A stretch of 14,541 nucleotides of DNA from contig JAGHTJ010000154.1 in the NCBI GenBank assembly GCA_018065375.1, positions 1 through 14,541 on the forward strand, in the 5' to 3' direction. The position numbers and the translations under genes are program-made. Of the stretch, positions 1-5,485 are shown piece by piece. The notes under the pieces are model-generated. The model was not told the DNA's origin, ran no database searches, and saw nothing but the letters and a program-made list of their open reading frames with translations. This stretch comes from Candidatus Equinaster intestinalis. GTDB lineage: Bacteria > Bacillota_A > Clostridia > Oscillospirales > Acutalibacteraceae. Within the stretch, counting starts at the first letter, position 1. Each line of letters begins with the position of its first letter.

Positions 1-28
1 ATTGTATATTATTACCTTTTTTAATCAA
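1..28 (-). CDS. 5' end of an unidentified gene downstream of sigF (partial)
   Basis: Only the first nine codons lie in the window, reading M-I-K-K-G-N-N-I-Q if the TTG at 28-26 is the start. An AGGAGG Shine-Dalgarno sequence (36-41) sits 7 bases upstream of that TTG, which is ideal spacing and the main reason to call a gene. It begins about 21 bases after the end of the reading frame that encodes the sigF C-terminus (50), so it is probably co-transcribed with spoIIA. The residues are too few to assign a family. In some clostridia a spoVA gene follows sigF, but nothing visible here shows that. Confidence 0.45.
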
Positions 29-49
29 CTTATAGCCTCCTTTTTTGTA

Positions 50-151
50 TCAATTTAGGCGTTTTTTCATGGTCTCAAGCAATTTCTTTTCACGGCGGGA
101 AACCTGAACCTGCGTAAGATTCAGTTTTCGGGCAATTTGTGACTGTGTCAT
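50..151 (-). pseudogene. Detached sigma region 4.2 (3' part of sigF in the -1 frame)
   Basis: Starting at an ATG (151-149) that overlaps the sigF TGA as ATGA, this 33-codon frame reads MTQSQIARKLNL, then TQVQVSRREKKLL, and ends at TGA 52-50. It is the sigma-70 region 4.2 DNA-binding helix-turn-helix, closely matching TQSEVAERLGISQVQVSRLEKKIL in Bacillus subtilis sigma-F. It is almost certainly the original 3' end of sigF, displaced by loss of one base. Two alternatives are possible: re-initiation at the overlapping ATG giving a separate small DNA-binding peptide, or an assembly error. Confidence 0.75.
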
Positions 152-708
152 TCCGCAAAATATCTCATTATTATAAGATTTCTGTCCTGCTCGGCAAGTT
201 TTTCGAGTGCCCCCGCAATCATAAGACGGTTATTCAGGTTTTCGCTTTCGTCCACGGCGGGCAGGTCAAGCTCCTTTTCGCCGTCCTCATCTTCAACAGT
301 CAGGGAAAGCACGGCGCGTGAAGCCTCGATTGCCTGGGTCACCTCCTCGGGAGTTACCGAGAGTCTCTCGGCTATTTCGTTTACGGTAGGCTGCCGTCCC
401 TTAATTCTTTCCTCGCTTTCCTTTACGGCAACGACCTTTAAGGAGAGCTCCTTTATTGAACGGGAAACCTTTATTGAACCGGTATCGCGAAAAAGCCTTT
501 TAATTTCTCCGAGTATGACGGGGACCGCATAGGTTGAAAACTTAAAGCCCCTGCTTTCATCAAAATCCCTCGCCGCCTTTAAAAGTCCCATACTGCCCGC
601 CTGAAATAGGTCATCGTACTCGATGTTTCTGCCGGCAAACCTTTTACAGAGCGAATGGACAAGTCCCAGATTTTCCCGAATAAATTCTTCTTCATTATAT
701 TTTATCAT
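148..708 (-). CDS. sigF: Sporulation sigma factor F, C-terminally truncated by a frameshift
   Basis: Sigma-F directs RNA polymerase to forespore genes after asymmetric division. The 186-residue frame shows region 2 (about 10-80, with YDDLFQAGSMGLL and FSTYAVPVILGEIKRLFRD), region 3 (about 80-140) and region 4.1 (about 160-185, ending MRYFAE). It then meets TGA at 150-148. The missing region 4.2 helix-turn-helix is present in the -1 frame (see 50-151), so a single added base near 151-155 would restore a protein of about 219 residues that aligns without gaps to Bacillus sigma-F across the junction. The ATG at 708 lies inside the end of spoIIAB (14-base overlap) and has only a weak GAG-type ribosome site. 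This suggests translational coupling to the anti-sigma gene, which would keep the two proteins balanced. Operon position distinguishes it from sigma-G and sigma-B. If truly truncated, it could not recognise -35 elements. Confidence 0.88.
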   Translation of the reverse strand: MIKYNEEEFIRENLGLVHSLCKRFAGRNIEYDDLFQAGSMGLLKAARDFDESRGFKFSTYAVPVILGEIKRLFRDTGSIKVSRSIKELSLKVVAVKESEERIKGRQPTVNEIAERLSVTPEEVTQAIEASRAVLSLTVEDEDGEKELDLPAVDESENLNNRLMIAGALEKLAEQDRNLIIMRYFAE

Positions 709-1144
709 TCACACCGACTCGCCTACTGATTTTTTTGACCATGGTAACCGTTGTTCCGCTTCCTACTTTTGAGCGCACCGAAAGGCTATCGGTAAAGTTT
801 TCCATAACGGCAAAGCCGAGCCCTGCCCTTTCGCCGCCGACCGTTGTATAAAGCGGCTCCATAGCCTTTTCAACATTTTCAATTCCGCAACCCTTATCGC
901 GAATCTTAACAGCTATACTGTTATCGCTTCGGATTTGAGCGGATATGTAAACCGTGCCGATACTTTCGCTGTAGCCGTGAACTATCGCATTTGTAACCGC
1001 CTCGCTGACGGCGGTTTTTATATCGGTGATTTCATCTATTGTGGGGTCAAGCTGCAGGCAAAATGCCGCTATCGCGCTTCTTGCAAAAGCCTCGTTTGCG
1101 GATTTCGAGGGAAAATTCATATTAAATTTATTGATTACTTTCAT
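695..1144 (-). CDS. spoIIAB: Anti-sigma-F factor and serine kinase SpoIIAB
   Basis: SpoIIAB binds sigma-F and holds it inactive. It also phosphorylates SpoIIAA using ATP, which is the core of the forespore-specific switch. The 149-residue product is a GHKL ATPase. The N box contains E48-A-V-T-N52 and runs on to HGY, the G1 box is D83-K-G-C-G-I and the G2 box is GGERAGLG (103-110). AFAR near residue 22 matches the Bacillus region whose arginine contacts the partners. Length is typical (146 in B. subtilis), and similarity is evident along the whole chain, for example QLDPTIDEITDIKT. I choose the ATG at 1144 because AGGAG (1152-1156) sits 7 bases upstream; a TTG at 1165 is in frame but has no such site. 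The ribosome site lies within the last codons of the restored spoIIAA frame. It is the only intact gene of the three in this operon. Confidence 0.95.
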   Translation of the reverse strand: MKVINKFNMNFPSKSANEAFARSAIAAFCLQLDPTIDEITDIKTAVSEAVTNAIVHGYSESIGTVYISAQIRSDNSIAVKIRDKGCGIENVEKAMEPLYTTVGGERAGLGFAVMENFTDSLSVRSKVGSGTTVTMVKKISRRVGVNDKI

Positions 1145-1148
1145 TTTT

Positions 1149-1202
1149 CTACTCCTTTTTTTCAAGCCTCGCGAGTTTTTCTATACCCGCCATTTTCATC
1201 AT
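1149..1202 (-). pseudogene. Detached C-terminal helix of spoIIAA (-1 frame)
   Basis: A 17-codon frame starts at an ATG overlapping the spoIIAA TGA as ATGA and ends at TAG 1151-1149. It reads MMKMAGIEKLARLEKKE and aligns without gaps to the B. subtilis SpoIIAA segment around LFDMSGLFKIIRF. It is best explained as the 3' end of spoIIAA after loss of one A from a run of A residues. Confidence 0.7.
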
Positions 1203-1462
1203 TTTATAACCGAACTGCTCATACCCGTTAGCTGAAGCTCCGCACCCGTTTTGGCAAGCTCACGGTATCTGCCCATAACAAGTCCTACCCCCGAGCTATC
1301 CATAAAGGATACCTCGGAAAAATCAATTATCAGCAGCGTGGGCATATTAAACTGCAACGCGTTATCTATTTCAAGACGCATCTGCCGTGCGGTATGGTGG
1401 TCCACTTCTCCTACAAGCCGTGCGGTTACGAGCTGTCCTACCTTTTCAATTTTTACCGGCAT
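1199..1462 (-). CDS. spoIIAA: Anti-anti-sigma factor SpoIIAA, truncated by a frameshift
   Basis: SpoIIAA, when unphosphorylated, displaces sigma-F from SpoIIAB. This is a STAS-domain protein. The signature GEVDHHTARQMRLEID (18-33) and FMDSSGVGLVMGRY (53-66) are present, with Ser56 matching the phosphorylated Ser58 of B. subtilis. Translation starts at ATG 1462 behind GGAGGTG (1468-1474), so in-frame codons farther upstream are not coding. The frame ends after 87 residues at TGA 1201-1199, within TGMSSSVIK. The last helix (MMKMAGIEKLARLEKKE) continues in the -1 frame, and adding one A would give about 104 residues (117 in B. subtilis). That extended frame ends at 1149, four bases before spoIIAB, which is the tight packing expected of the original gene. 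The truncated form lacks the C-terminal helix of the STAS fold. Confidence 0.9.
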   Translation of the reverse strand: MPVKIEKVGQLVTARLVGEVDHHTARQMRLEIDNALQFNMPTLLIIDFSEVSFMDSSGVGLVMGRYRELAKTGAELQLTGMSSSVIK

Positions 1463-1485
1463 TTTTTCACCTCCGAAAAAATAAA

Positions 1486-1505
1486 CTCCTATAACATTAT
1501 AGGAG
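1486..1505. promoter_or_regulatory. Perfect palindrome in the spoIIA upstream region, with TATAAT
   Basis: Nine-base arms CTCCTATAA and TTATAGGAG flank a two-base centre, 24-43 bases upstream of the spoIIAA ATG. A TATAAT on the coding (minus) strand (1501-1496) falls inside it, so the palindrome could be an operator over a -10 element. If transcription starts upstream, it could instead be an RNA hairpin whose CTCC arm could also pair with the GGAG of the ribosome site at 1470-1474. I see no convincing -35 element and no clear sigma-H promoter. Confidence 0.45.
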
Positions 1506-1521
1506 CTTGTCTTTAAAAAAA

Positions 1522-1530
1522 TTGTCGTAA
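1522..1530 (+). promoter_or_regulatory. Possible Spo0A (0A) box upstream of spoIIA
   Basis: TTGTCGTAA resembles the 0A box core TGTCGAA, matching 6 of 7 positions in TGTCGTA. It lies about 60-70 bases upstream of the spoIIAA start, in the non-coding strand orientation. spoIIA operons are classically activated by phosphorylated Spo0A, so the position makes sense. A single degenerate heptamer is weak evidence. Confidence 0.3.
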
Positions 1531-1547
1531 TGCGGCGGGAGAATAAA

Positions 1548-1585
1548 AAAAAATACGGAGAAATTTTCATTTCTCCGTATTTTTT
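1548..1585. terminator. Bidirectional intrinsic terminator between the acyltransferase and spoIIA
   Basis: A 17-bp perfect stem (1548-1564 with 1569-1585; core ATACGGAGAAAT) closes a 4-base loop. It overlaps the acyltransferase stop codon. On the minus strand the stem runs into a T-tract (complement of the A run 1545-1553), and on the plus strand it is followed by TTTTT-A-TTTT. It separates the valS/acyltransferase unit from spoIIA. Confidence 0.85.
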
Positions 1586-2636
1586 ATTTTGCTTTCTTTT
1601 TAAGGGGCAACAATGCGAGTTTTTGCAGGGGTATAATTATCAATGTATTTATAATGTAAGAAATCAGCAGTGTTAAAAGGAACGACACAACATAAACTAT
1701 AATTGCCGAAAACGCTTTATTTATCGGCAGAGCATTTACTATCGGGTCGTAAACACGGTACAAAACGTCAATATGCACAAGATAGAATATGAAGCTCTGT
1801 TTTGCCGTAAATTCTATAATCTTGGTAAAAAACTGTGTTTTTACATTGATTCTCAACACAATGAAATACAGCGCAAGACTTTCGAAAAGTGTCCACGGGT
1901 GCGGATTATACATATTCCACGGAAAATCGCCCATATAAAAATATGCGATGAAAAGCTGGAAAATATAACCCAAAATTCCGAGCAGAATTACGATATTTTG
2001 CTTTTTTCTTGTATCGAAAACATCTTCGGCAATAAATCCGACAAGATAAAACAGATGCCAATAAACTATACCGAAGGTGCTCGAAGTAAATGACGGATTA
2101 TCGTAAACAGCCGCAAGCACGGTAACGAAAATACGAATAACAAGCAAAATCGCAAAGAGTATTGTTTTTTCTTTTTTGCTTAAGGCAAGAAGCATTTTGG
2201 AATAAAACGGCGAAAGCGCAACAATGCCTATCAGTATATACATAAACCAATATACCGACTGTATTTCATTATTGAAAAATCGGTTTATAAAATCTTTTAT
2301 AGACAGTTTATTGTAAAAATTCAAAAGATATGTTGCTACTGACAGCAGAACAAACGGCAGAACTATACTTACTGCTTTTTTAATGTAAAAGATTTTATAA
2401 TCTTCGGGTTTTGTAAAATTCTTTTTCAGATTAAATTTGCCGCTGATAAGGAAAAATATCGGGTTACAAAGCATTAAAACAAATGCTATCGAATAATAGC
2501 AGAATTTAACCTTAAAAGAACCACTGCTTCTGACTTCATAGGAAGCCAGCGTATGTTGAGCCAGCACCATAGCCATTGCAAGGCAACGAATCAAATCGTA
2601 CCTTATGTTACGTGCAGGCTTCGCCGTAATTTCCAT
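1584..2636 (-). CDS. Acyltransferase family 3 integral membrane protein
   Basis: The 350-residue product looks like a membrane acyltransferase of the AT-3 (OafA/NodX-like) family, which usually transfers acetyl or succinyl groups onto cell-surface sugars, lipids or peptidoglycan. The N-terminus RYDLIRCLAMAMVLAQHTLAS carries the family's R-x10-H pattern (Arg17 to His28) in the first membrane segment. About ten hydrophobic stretches follow, separated by short basic loops, and the tail is lysine-rich. There is no extra soluble SGNH domain. The ATG at 2636 has AGGAG (2644-2648) at 7-base spacing; the in-frame TTG at 2651 is unlikely. It starts 26 bases after valS with no terminator between, so the two are probably co-transcribed, although no functional link is evident. 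The acceptor cannot be deduced from sequence. Confidence 0.85.
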   Translation of the reverse strand: MEITAKPARNIRYDLIRCLAMAMVLAQHTLASYEVRSSGSFKVKFCYYSIAFVLMLCNPIFFLISGKFNLKKNFTKPEDYKIFYIKKAVSIVLPFVLLSVATYLLNFYNKLSIKDFINRFFNNEIQSVYWFMYILIGIVALSPFYSKMLLALSKKEKTILFAILLVIRIFVTVLAAVYDNPSFTSSTFGIVYWHLFYLVGFIAEDVFDTRKKQNIVILLGILGYIFQLFIAYFYMGDFPWNMYNPHPWTLFESLALYFIVLRINVKTQFFTKIIEFTAKQSFIFYLVHIDVLYRVYDPIVNALPINKAFSAIIVYVVSFLLTLLISYIINTLIIIPLQKLALLPLKKKAK

Positions 2637-2662
2637 AACTTCTCTCCTCAAATCAAAAGAAA

Positions 2663-5296
2663 TTACATTTTCGCCTTTATTTCTTCAATACTGCCCTTAA
2701 TCATTTCGATTTTTTCAAGCACCTTTGCATACTGCTGTTTCTGTGTTTCAACGAGTGCGGCAGGTGCTTTTGCCAAAAATCCTGCATTATTGAGCTTTTT
2801 CTCGAAAAATTCTTTATCGGTATTTGCCTTTGCGAGCTCCTTTTCGAGTCTTTCGATTTCAGCCGAGAAATCTACGAGCTCTGCAAGCGGCAGATAGATT
2901 TTTGCCGAATCGGTAACTACCTGAACGGCATCATCAAGCTTGAAGCTATCCCCTACCGTAACAGCCGATGCCGATGCCAAACGGCATATAAAGCTCTGAC
3001 CGTTTTTGAAAATATCGGCAAATGAGGTTTCGATATAAACGTTTGCCTTCTTTGAGGGGGGGACGTTCATCTCGGCTCTTCTGTTACGAATGGCACGAAT
3101 GGCGTCCATCAGCTTTTCGAAATCCGATTCTTCGGTTTCAAAATTGAATTTATCATTATATACAGGCCAATCGGATACCATAATTGATTTGCCCGCGCCG
3201 TGCGGCAGGCTCTGCCAGATTTCCTCTGTAATAAAGGGCATAAAGGGGTGCAAAAGCTTTAAAAGTCCGATAAGAACATAGGTCAGCACGCTTCTTGCGG
3301 TATTTGCGGCGGCTTCATCATCACCGTTCAGTCTTGCCTTACAGATTTCGATATACCAATCGCAATAAACGTCCCAAATAAAATCGTAAAGCTTTTGAAC
3401 GGCGAGTCCGAGCTCAAATTTATCGAGGTTATCGGTAACATCCTTTACGAGTTTATTATATTTGGAAAGTACCCACTTATCTTCAAGCGCCAGCTCTGCG
3501 GGAAGCGGAAGCTCCTCGTCTGTTTTAAGATTCATCATAACAAATCTTGCGGCATTCCAAAGCTTATTTGCAAAGTTACGCGAGGATTCAACCTTTTCGG
3601 GCGAATAACGCATATCGTTTCCGGGGCTATTACCGGTAGCAAGAGTGAAGCGCAAAGCATCGGCGCCATATTTTTCGATTTCTACGAGCGGGTCGATACC
3701 GTTTCCGAGGGATTTGGACATCTTTCTGCCCTGAGCGTCTCTTACAATTCCGTGGAACAAAACGGTATTAAAGGGAGCCTTGCCGGTATACTTAAGTCCC
3801 GAGAAAATCATACGGGCAACCCAGAAGAAGATTATATCGTAGCCGGTAACGAGTGTGCTCGTGGGATAGAAATATTTGAGTTCTTCTGTATTATCCGGCC
3901 AACCGAGTGTTGAGAACGGCCAGAGAGCTGACGAAAACCAGGTATCGAGTGTATCTTCGTCCTGACGGAGCTTTGTACTGCCGCATTTTTGGCACTTACA
4001 AACAGTATCTCTCGATACATTGATTTCGCCGCAATCATCACAGTACCAGGCGGGAATTCTGTGTCCCCACCAAAGCTGACGCGAGATACACCAATCCTTG
4101 ATGTTTTCCATCCAGTTATAATATGTTTTTTCAAATCTCGAGGGGATAAGCTTTATATCGCCGTTTTTAACCGCCTCAACTGCCGGCTCCGCCAAGGGTG
4201 CCATTTTTACGAACCACTGCTTTGAAACGCGGGGCTCTACTATACTGTTACAGCGGTAGCAGGCGCCTACATTATGAGCCATAGGCTCTACCTTTACGAG
4301 ATAGCCCTGCTCTTCAAGGTCGGCAACTATTAGCTTGCGGGCTTCGTAGCGGTCAAGTCCCGAATACTTACCGTAGCCCTCAACTATATGAGCATCTTCG
4401 GTTAAAACATTTATAACCGGGAGATTATGGCGAAGACCAACCTCAAAGTCGTTGGGGTCGTGAGCGGGAGTAATTTTAACAACACCGGTACCAAAATCCA
4501 TTTCAACATAATCATCGGCAACAATCGGTATTTCTTTATTGAGAAGCGGCAAAATTACATTTTTGCCTACTAAATCCTTATATCTTTCGTCCTCGGGGTG
4601 AACCGCAACGGCGGTATCGCCGAGCATGGTTTCGGGACGTGTTGTAGCAAGCTCGATAAATTTATCGGTTCCGGCTATCGGATAGCGCAGATGCCAGAAC
4701 GAGCCCTGATGCTCTTCATAGGTAACCTCTGCATCTGAAATCGAGGTTTTACATTTCGGGCACCAGTTTATTATTCTTTCGCCTCTGTAAATGAGCTTTT
4801 GCTCATAAAGGGTTACGAAAACCTCTTTTACTGCCTTACTGCAACCCTCATCAAGTGTAAATCTTTCTCTTTCCCAATCGCAGGACGAGCCGAGTTTTTT
4901 AAGCTGGGATACAATTCTTCCGCCGTACTGTTTTTTCCAGTCCCATGCACGCTCAAGGAATTTTTCTCTGCCTAAATCGGCTTTCGAAATTCCCTCCTTA
5001 CGCATAGCCTCAACTATTTTGGCTTCGGTAGCGATAGAAGCATGGTCGGTACCCGGCATCCAGAGTGTTTCATAGCCCTGCATACGGCGATAGCGGATAA
5101 GTATATCCTGAAGTGTTTCATCAAGAGCATGGCCCATGTGAAGCTGTCCCGTAATGTTCGGTGGCGGGATAACTATTGTATATGGTTTTTTATCGGGATT
5201 AGGCTCGGCATGGAAAAAGTTACCGTCCAACCAGAATTTATAGGTACGGTCTTCAACCTCGCTCGGGTCATAAGTTTTTGCAAGTTCCTTATTCAC
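2663..5296 (-). CDS. valS: Valyl-tRNA synthetase
   Basis: This enzyme charges tRNA-Val with valine in the cytoplasm and edits mischarged threonine. The 877-residue chain has all class Ia landmarks. The HIGH motif appears as HMGH (53-56) within [13 protein letters not shown]. The CP1 editing domain contains [11 protein letters not shown] (about 217-227) and THD-like [10 protein letters not shown]. The KMSKS loop is [11 protein letters not shown] (525-529). An anticodon-binding helical domain follows, then a C-terminal coiled-coil arm (about 815-877) typical of ValRS. Cys pairs (WCPKC, YRCN, CDDC, CKCQKC) suggest zinc sites. I choose the GTG at 5296 because AGGAGG (5306-5311) precedes it by 9 bases and the protein then begins [10 protein letters not shown] as in homologues; a TTG farther upstream at 5356 lies inside the promoter. 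Its own promoter gives a leader of only about 27 bases, so a tRNA-sensing T-box leader is absent. Confidence 0.98.
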   Translation of the reverse strand: MNKELAKTYDPSEVEDRTYKFWLDGNFFHAEPNPDKKPYTIVIPPPNITGQLHMGHALDETLQDILIRYRRMQGYETLWMPGTDHASIATEAKIVEAMRKEGISKADLGREKFLERAWDWKKQYGGRIVSQLKKLGSSCDWERERFTLDEGCSKAVKEVFVTLYEQKLIYRGERIINWCPKCKTSISDAEVTYEEHQGSFWHLRYPIAGTDKFIELATTRPETMLGDTAVAVHPEDERYKDLVGKNVILPLLNKEIPIVADDYVEMDFGTGVVKITPAHDPNDFEVGLRHNLPVINVLTEDAHIVEGYGKYSGLDRYEARKLIVADLEEQGYLVKVEPMAHNVGACYRCNSIVEPRVSKQWFVKMAPLAEPAVEAVKNGDIKLIPSRFEKTYYNWMENIKDWCISRQLWWGHRIPAWYCDDCGEINVSRDTVCKCQKCGSTKLRQDEDTLDTWFSSALWPFSTLGWPDNTEELKYFYPTSTLVTGYDIIFFWVARMIFSGLKYTGKAPFNTVLFHGIVRDAQGRKMSKSLGNGIDPLVEIEKYGADALRFTLATGNSPGNDMRYSPEKVESSRNFANKLWNAARFVMMNLKTDEELPLPAELALEDKWVLSKYNKLVKDVTDNLDKFELGLAVQKLYDFIWDVYCDWYIEICKARLNGDDEAAANTARSVLTYVLIGLLKLLHPFMPFITEEIWQSLPHGAGKSIMVSDWPVYNDKFNFETEESDFEKLMDAIRAIRNRRAEMNVPPSKKANVYIETSFADIFKNGQSFICRLASASAVTVGDSFKLDDAVQVVTDSAKIYLPLAELVDFSAEIERLEKELAKANTDKEFFEKKLNNAGFLAKAPAALVETQKQQYAKVLEKIEMIKGSIEEIKAKM

Positions 5297-5329
5297 GGTT
5301 TTTTGCCTCCTATTTTCATTAAATCTAAT

Positions 5330-5356
5330 ATTATAGCAAACTTTTTGGTTTGTCAA
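5330..5356 (-). promoter_or_regulatory. valS promoter
   Basis: On the minus strand a perfect TTGACA (5356-5351) and perfect TATAAT (5335-5330) are separated by 15 bases. That is shorter than the usual 17, but both hexamers match the vegetative consensus exactly. Transcription would start near 5323, leaving a leader of about 27 bases before the GTG start. Confidence 0.65.
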
Positions 5357-5364
5357 ATAATTCC

Positions 5365-5370
5365 TATAAT
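5365..5370 (+). promoter_or_regulatory. Possible -10 element of a plus-strand promoter
   Basis: TATAAT lies on the plus strand just beyond the valS -35 box, pointing away from valS. No good -35 is present at 16-18 bases upstream (T-rich CTTTTTGG only). It matters because a plus-oriented hairpin-plus-T-run terminator lies about 85-110 bases downstream. Confidence 0.3.
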
Positions 5371-5376
5371 AATTTT

Positions 5377-5483
5377 CAAATTTATGCAGATATTAAAACT
5401 GTCGGCTGAAGGTTAATATAAAAATTGCGTTTGTTTTAATATATGCAGCCGATGGGCCGCTCTTTTTGAGCGGCTCTGTTTTT
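5377..5483 (+). ncRNA. Candidate small RNA between valS and parC
   Basis: The 190-base gap has no plus-strand gene, yet it contains a TATAAT (5365-5370) and a plus-strand intrinsic terminator (5454-5483). These would delimit an RNA of about 107 bases ending 3 bases short of the parC stop codon. Inside it, 5386-5399 (GCAGATATTAAAAC) pairs with 5433-5446 in 13 of 14 positions, and 5402-5408 (TCGGCTG) pairs perfectly with 5446-5452. The two helices interlock, so they are either alternatives or a pseudoknot. No open frame of note lies within. It matches no RNA family I can recognise. Confidence 0.28.
5454..5483 (+). terminator. Intrinsic terminator oriented on the plus strand
   Basis: GGGCCGCTC and GAGCGGCTC pair (5454-5462 with 5468-5476, one G-U) around a TTTTT loop, followed on the plus strand by TGTTTTTATTT. 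On the minus strand the hairpin is followed by ATCGGCTGC, with no T-tract, so it is not a good terminator for parC, and no other one for parC is visible. Confidence 0.55.
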
Positions 5484-5485
5484 AT

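Noticed and set aside
145..160. Classical programmed -1 frameshift in sigF
   Set aside because: There is no X-XXY-YYZ slippery heptamer at GCG-GAA-TGA, and I see no obvious stimulatory structure downstream. A lost base is simpler.
1199..1570. A 123-residue SpoIIAA starting near 1570
   Set aside because: The extra 36 residues would span the acyltransferase terminator and the palindrome, while ATG 1462 has an excellent GGAGGTG site and matches the family start.
3395..3913. Plus-strand open frame (172 codons) antisense to valS
   Set aside because: It is fully inside conserved ValS coding sequence on the other strand; it is a compositional shadow.
5454..5483. Hairpin as terminator for parC on the minus strand
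   Set aside because: The T-tract is on the plus-strand side only; on the minus strand the hairpin is followed by mixed sequence.
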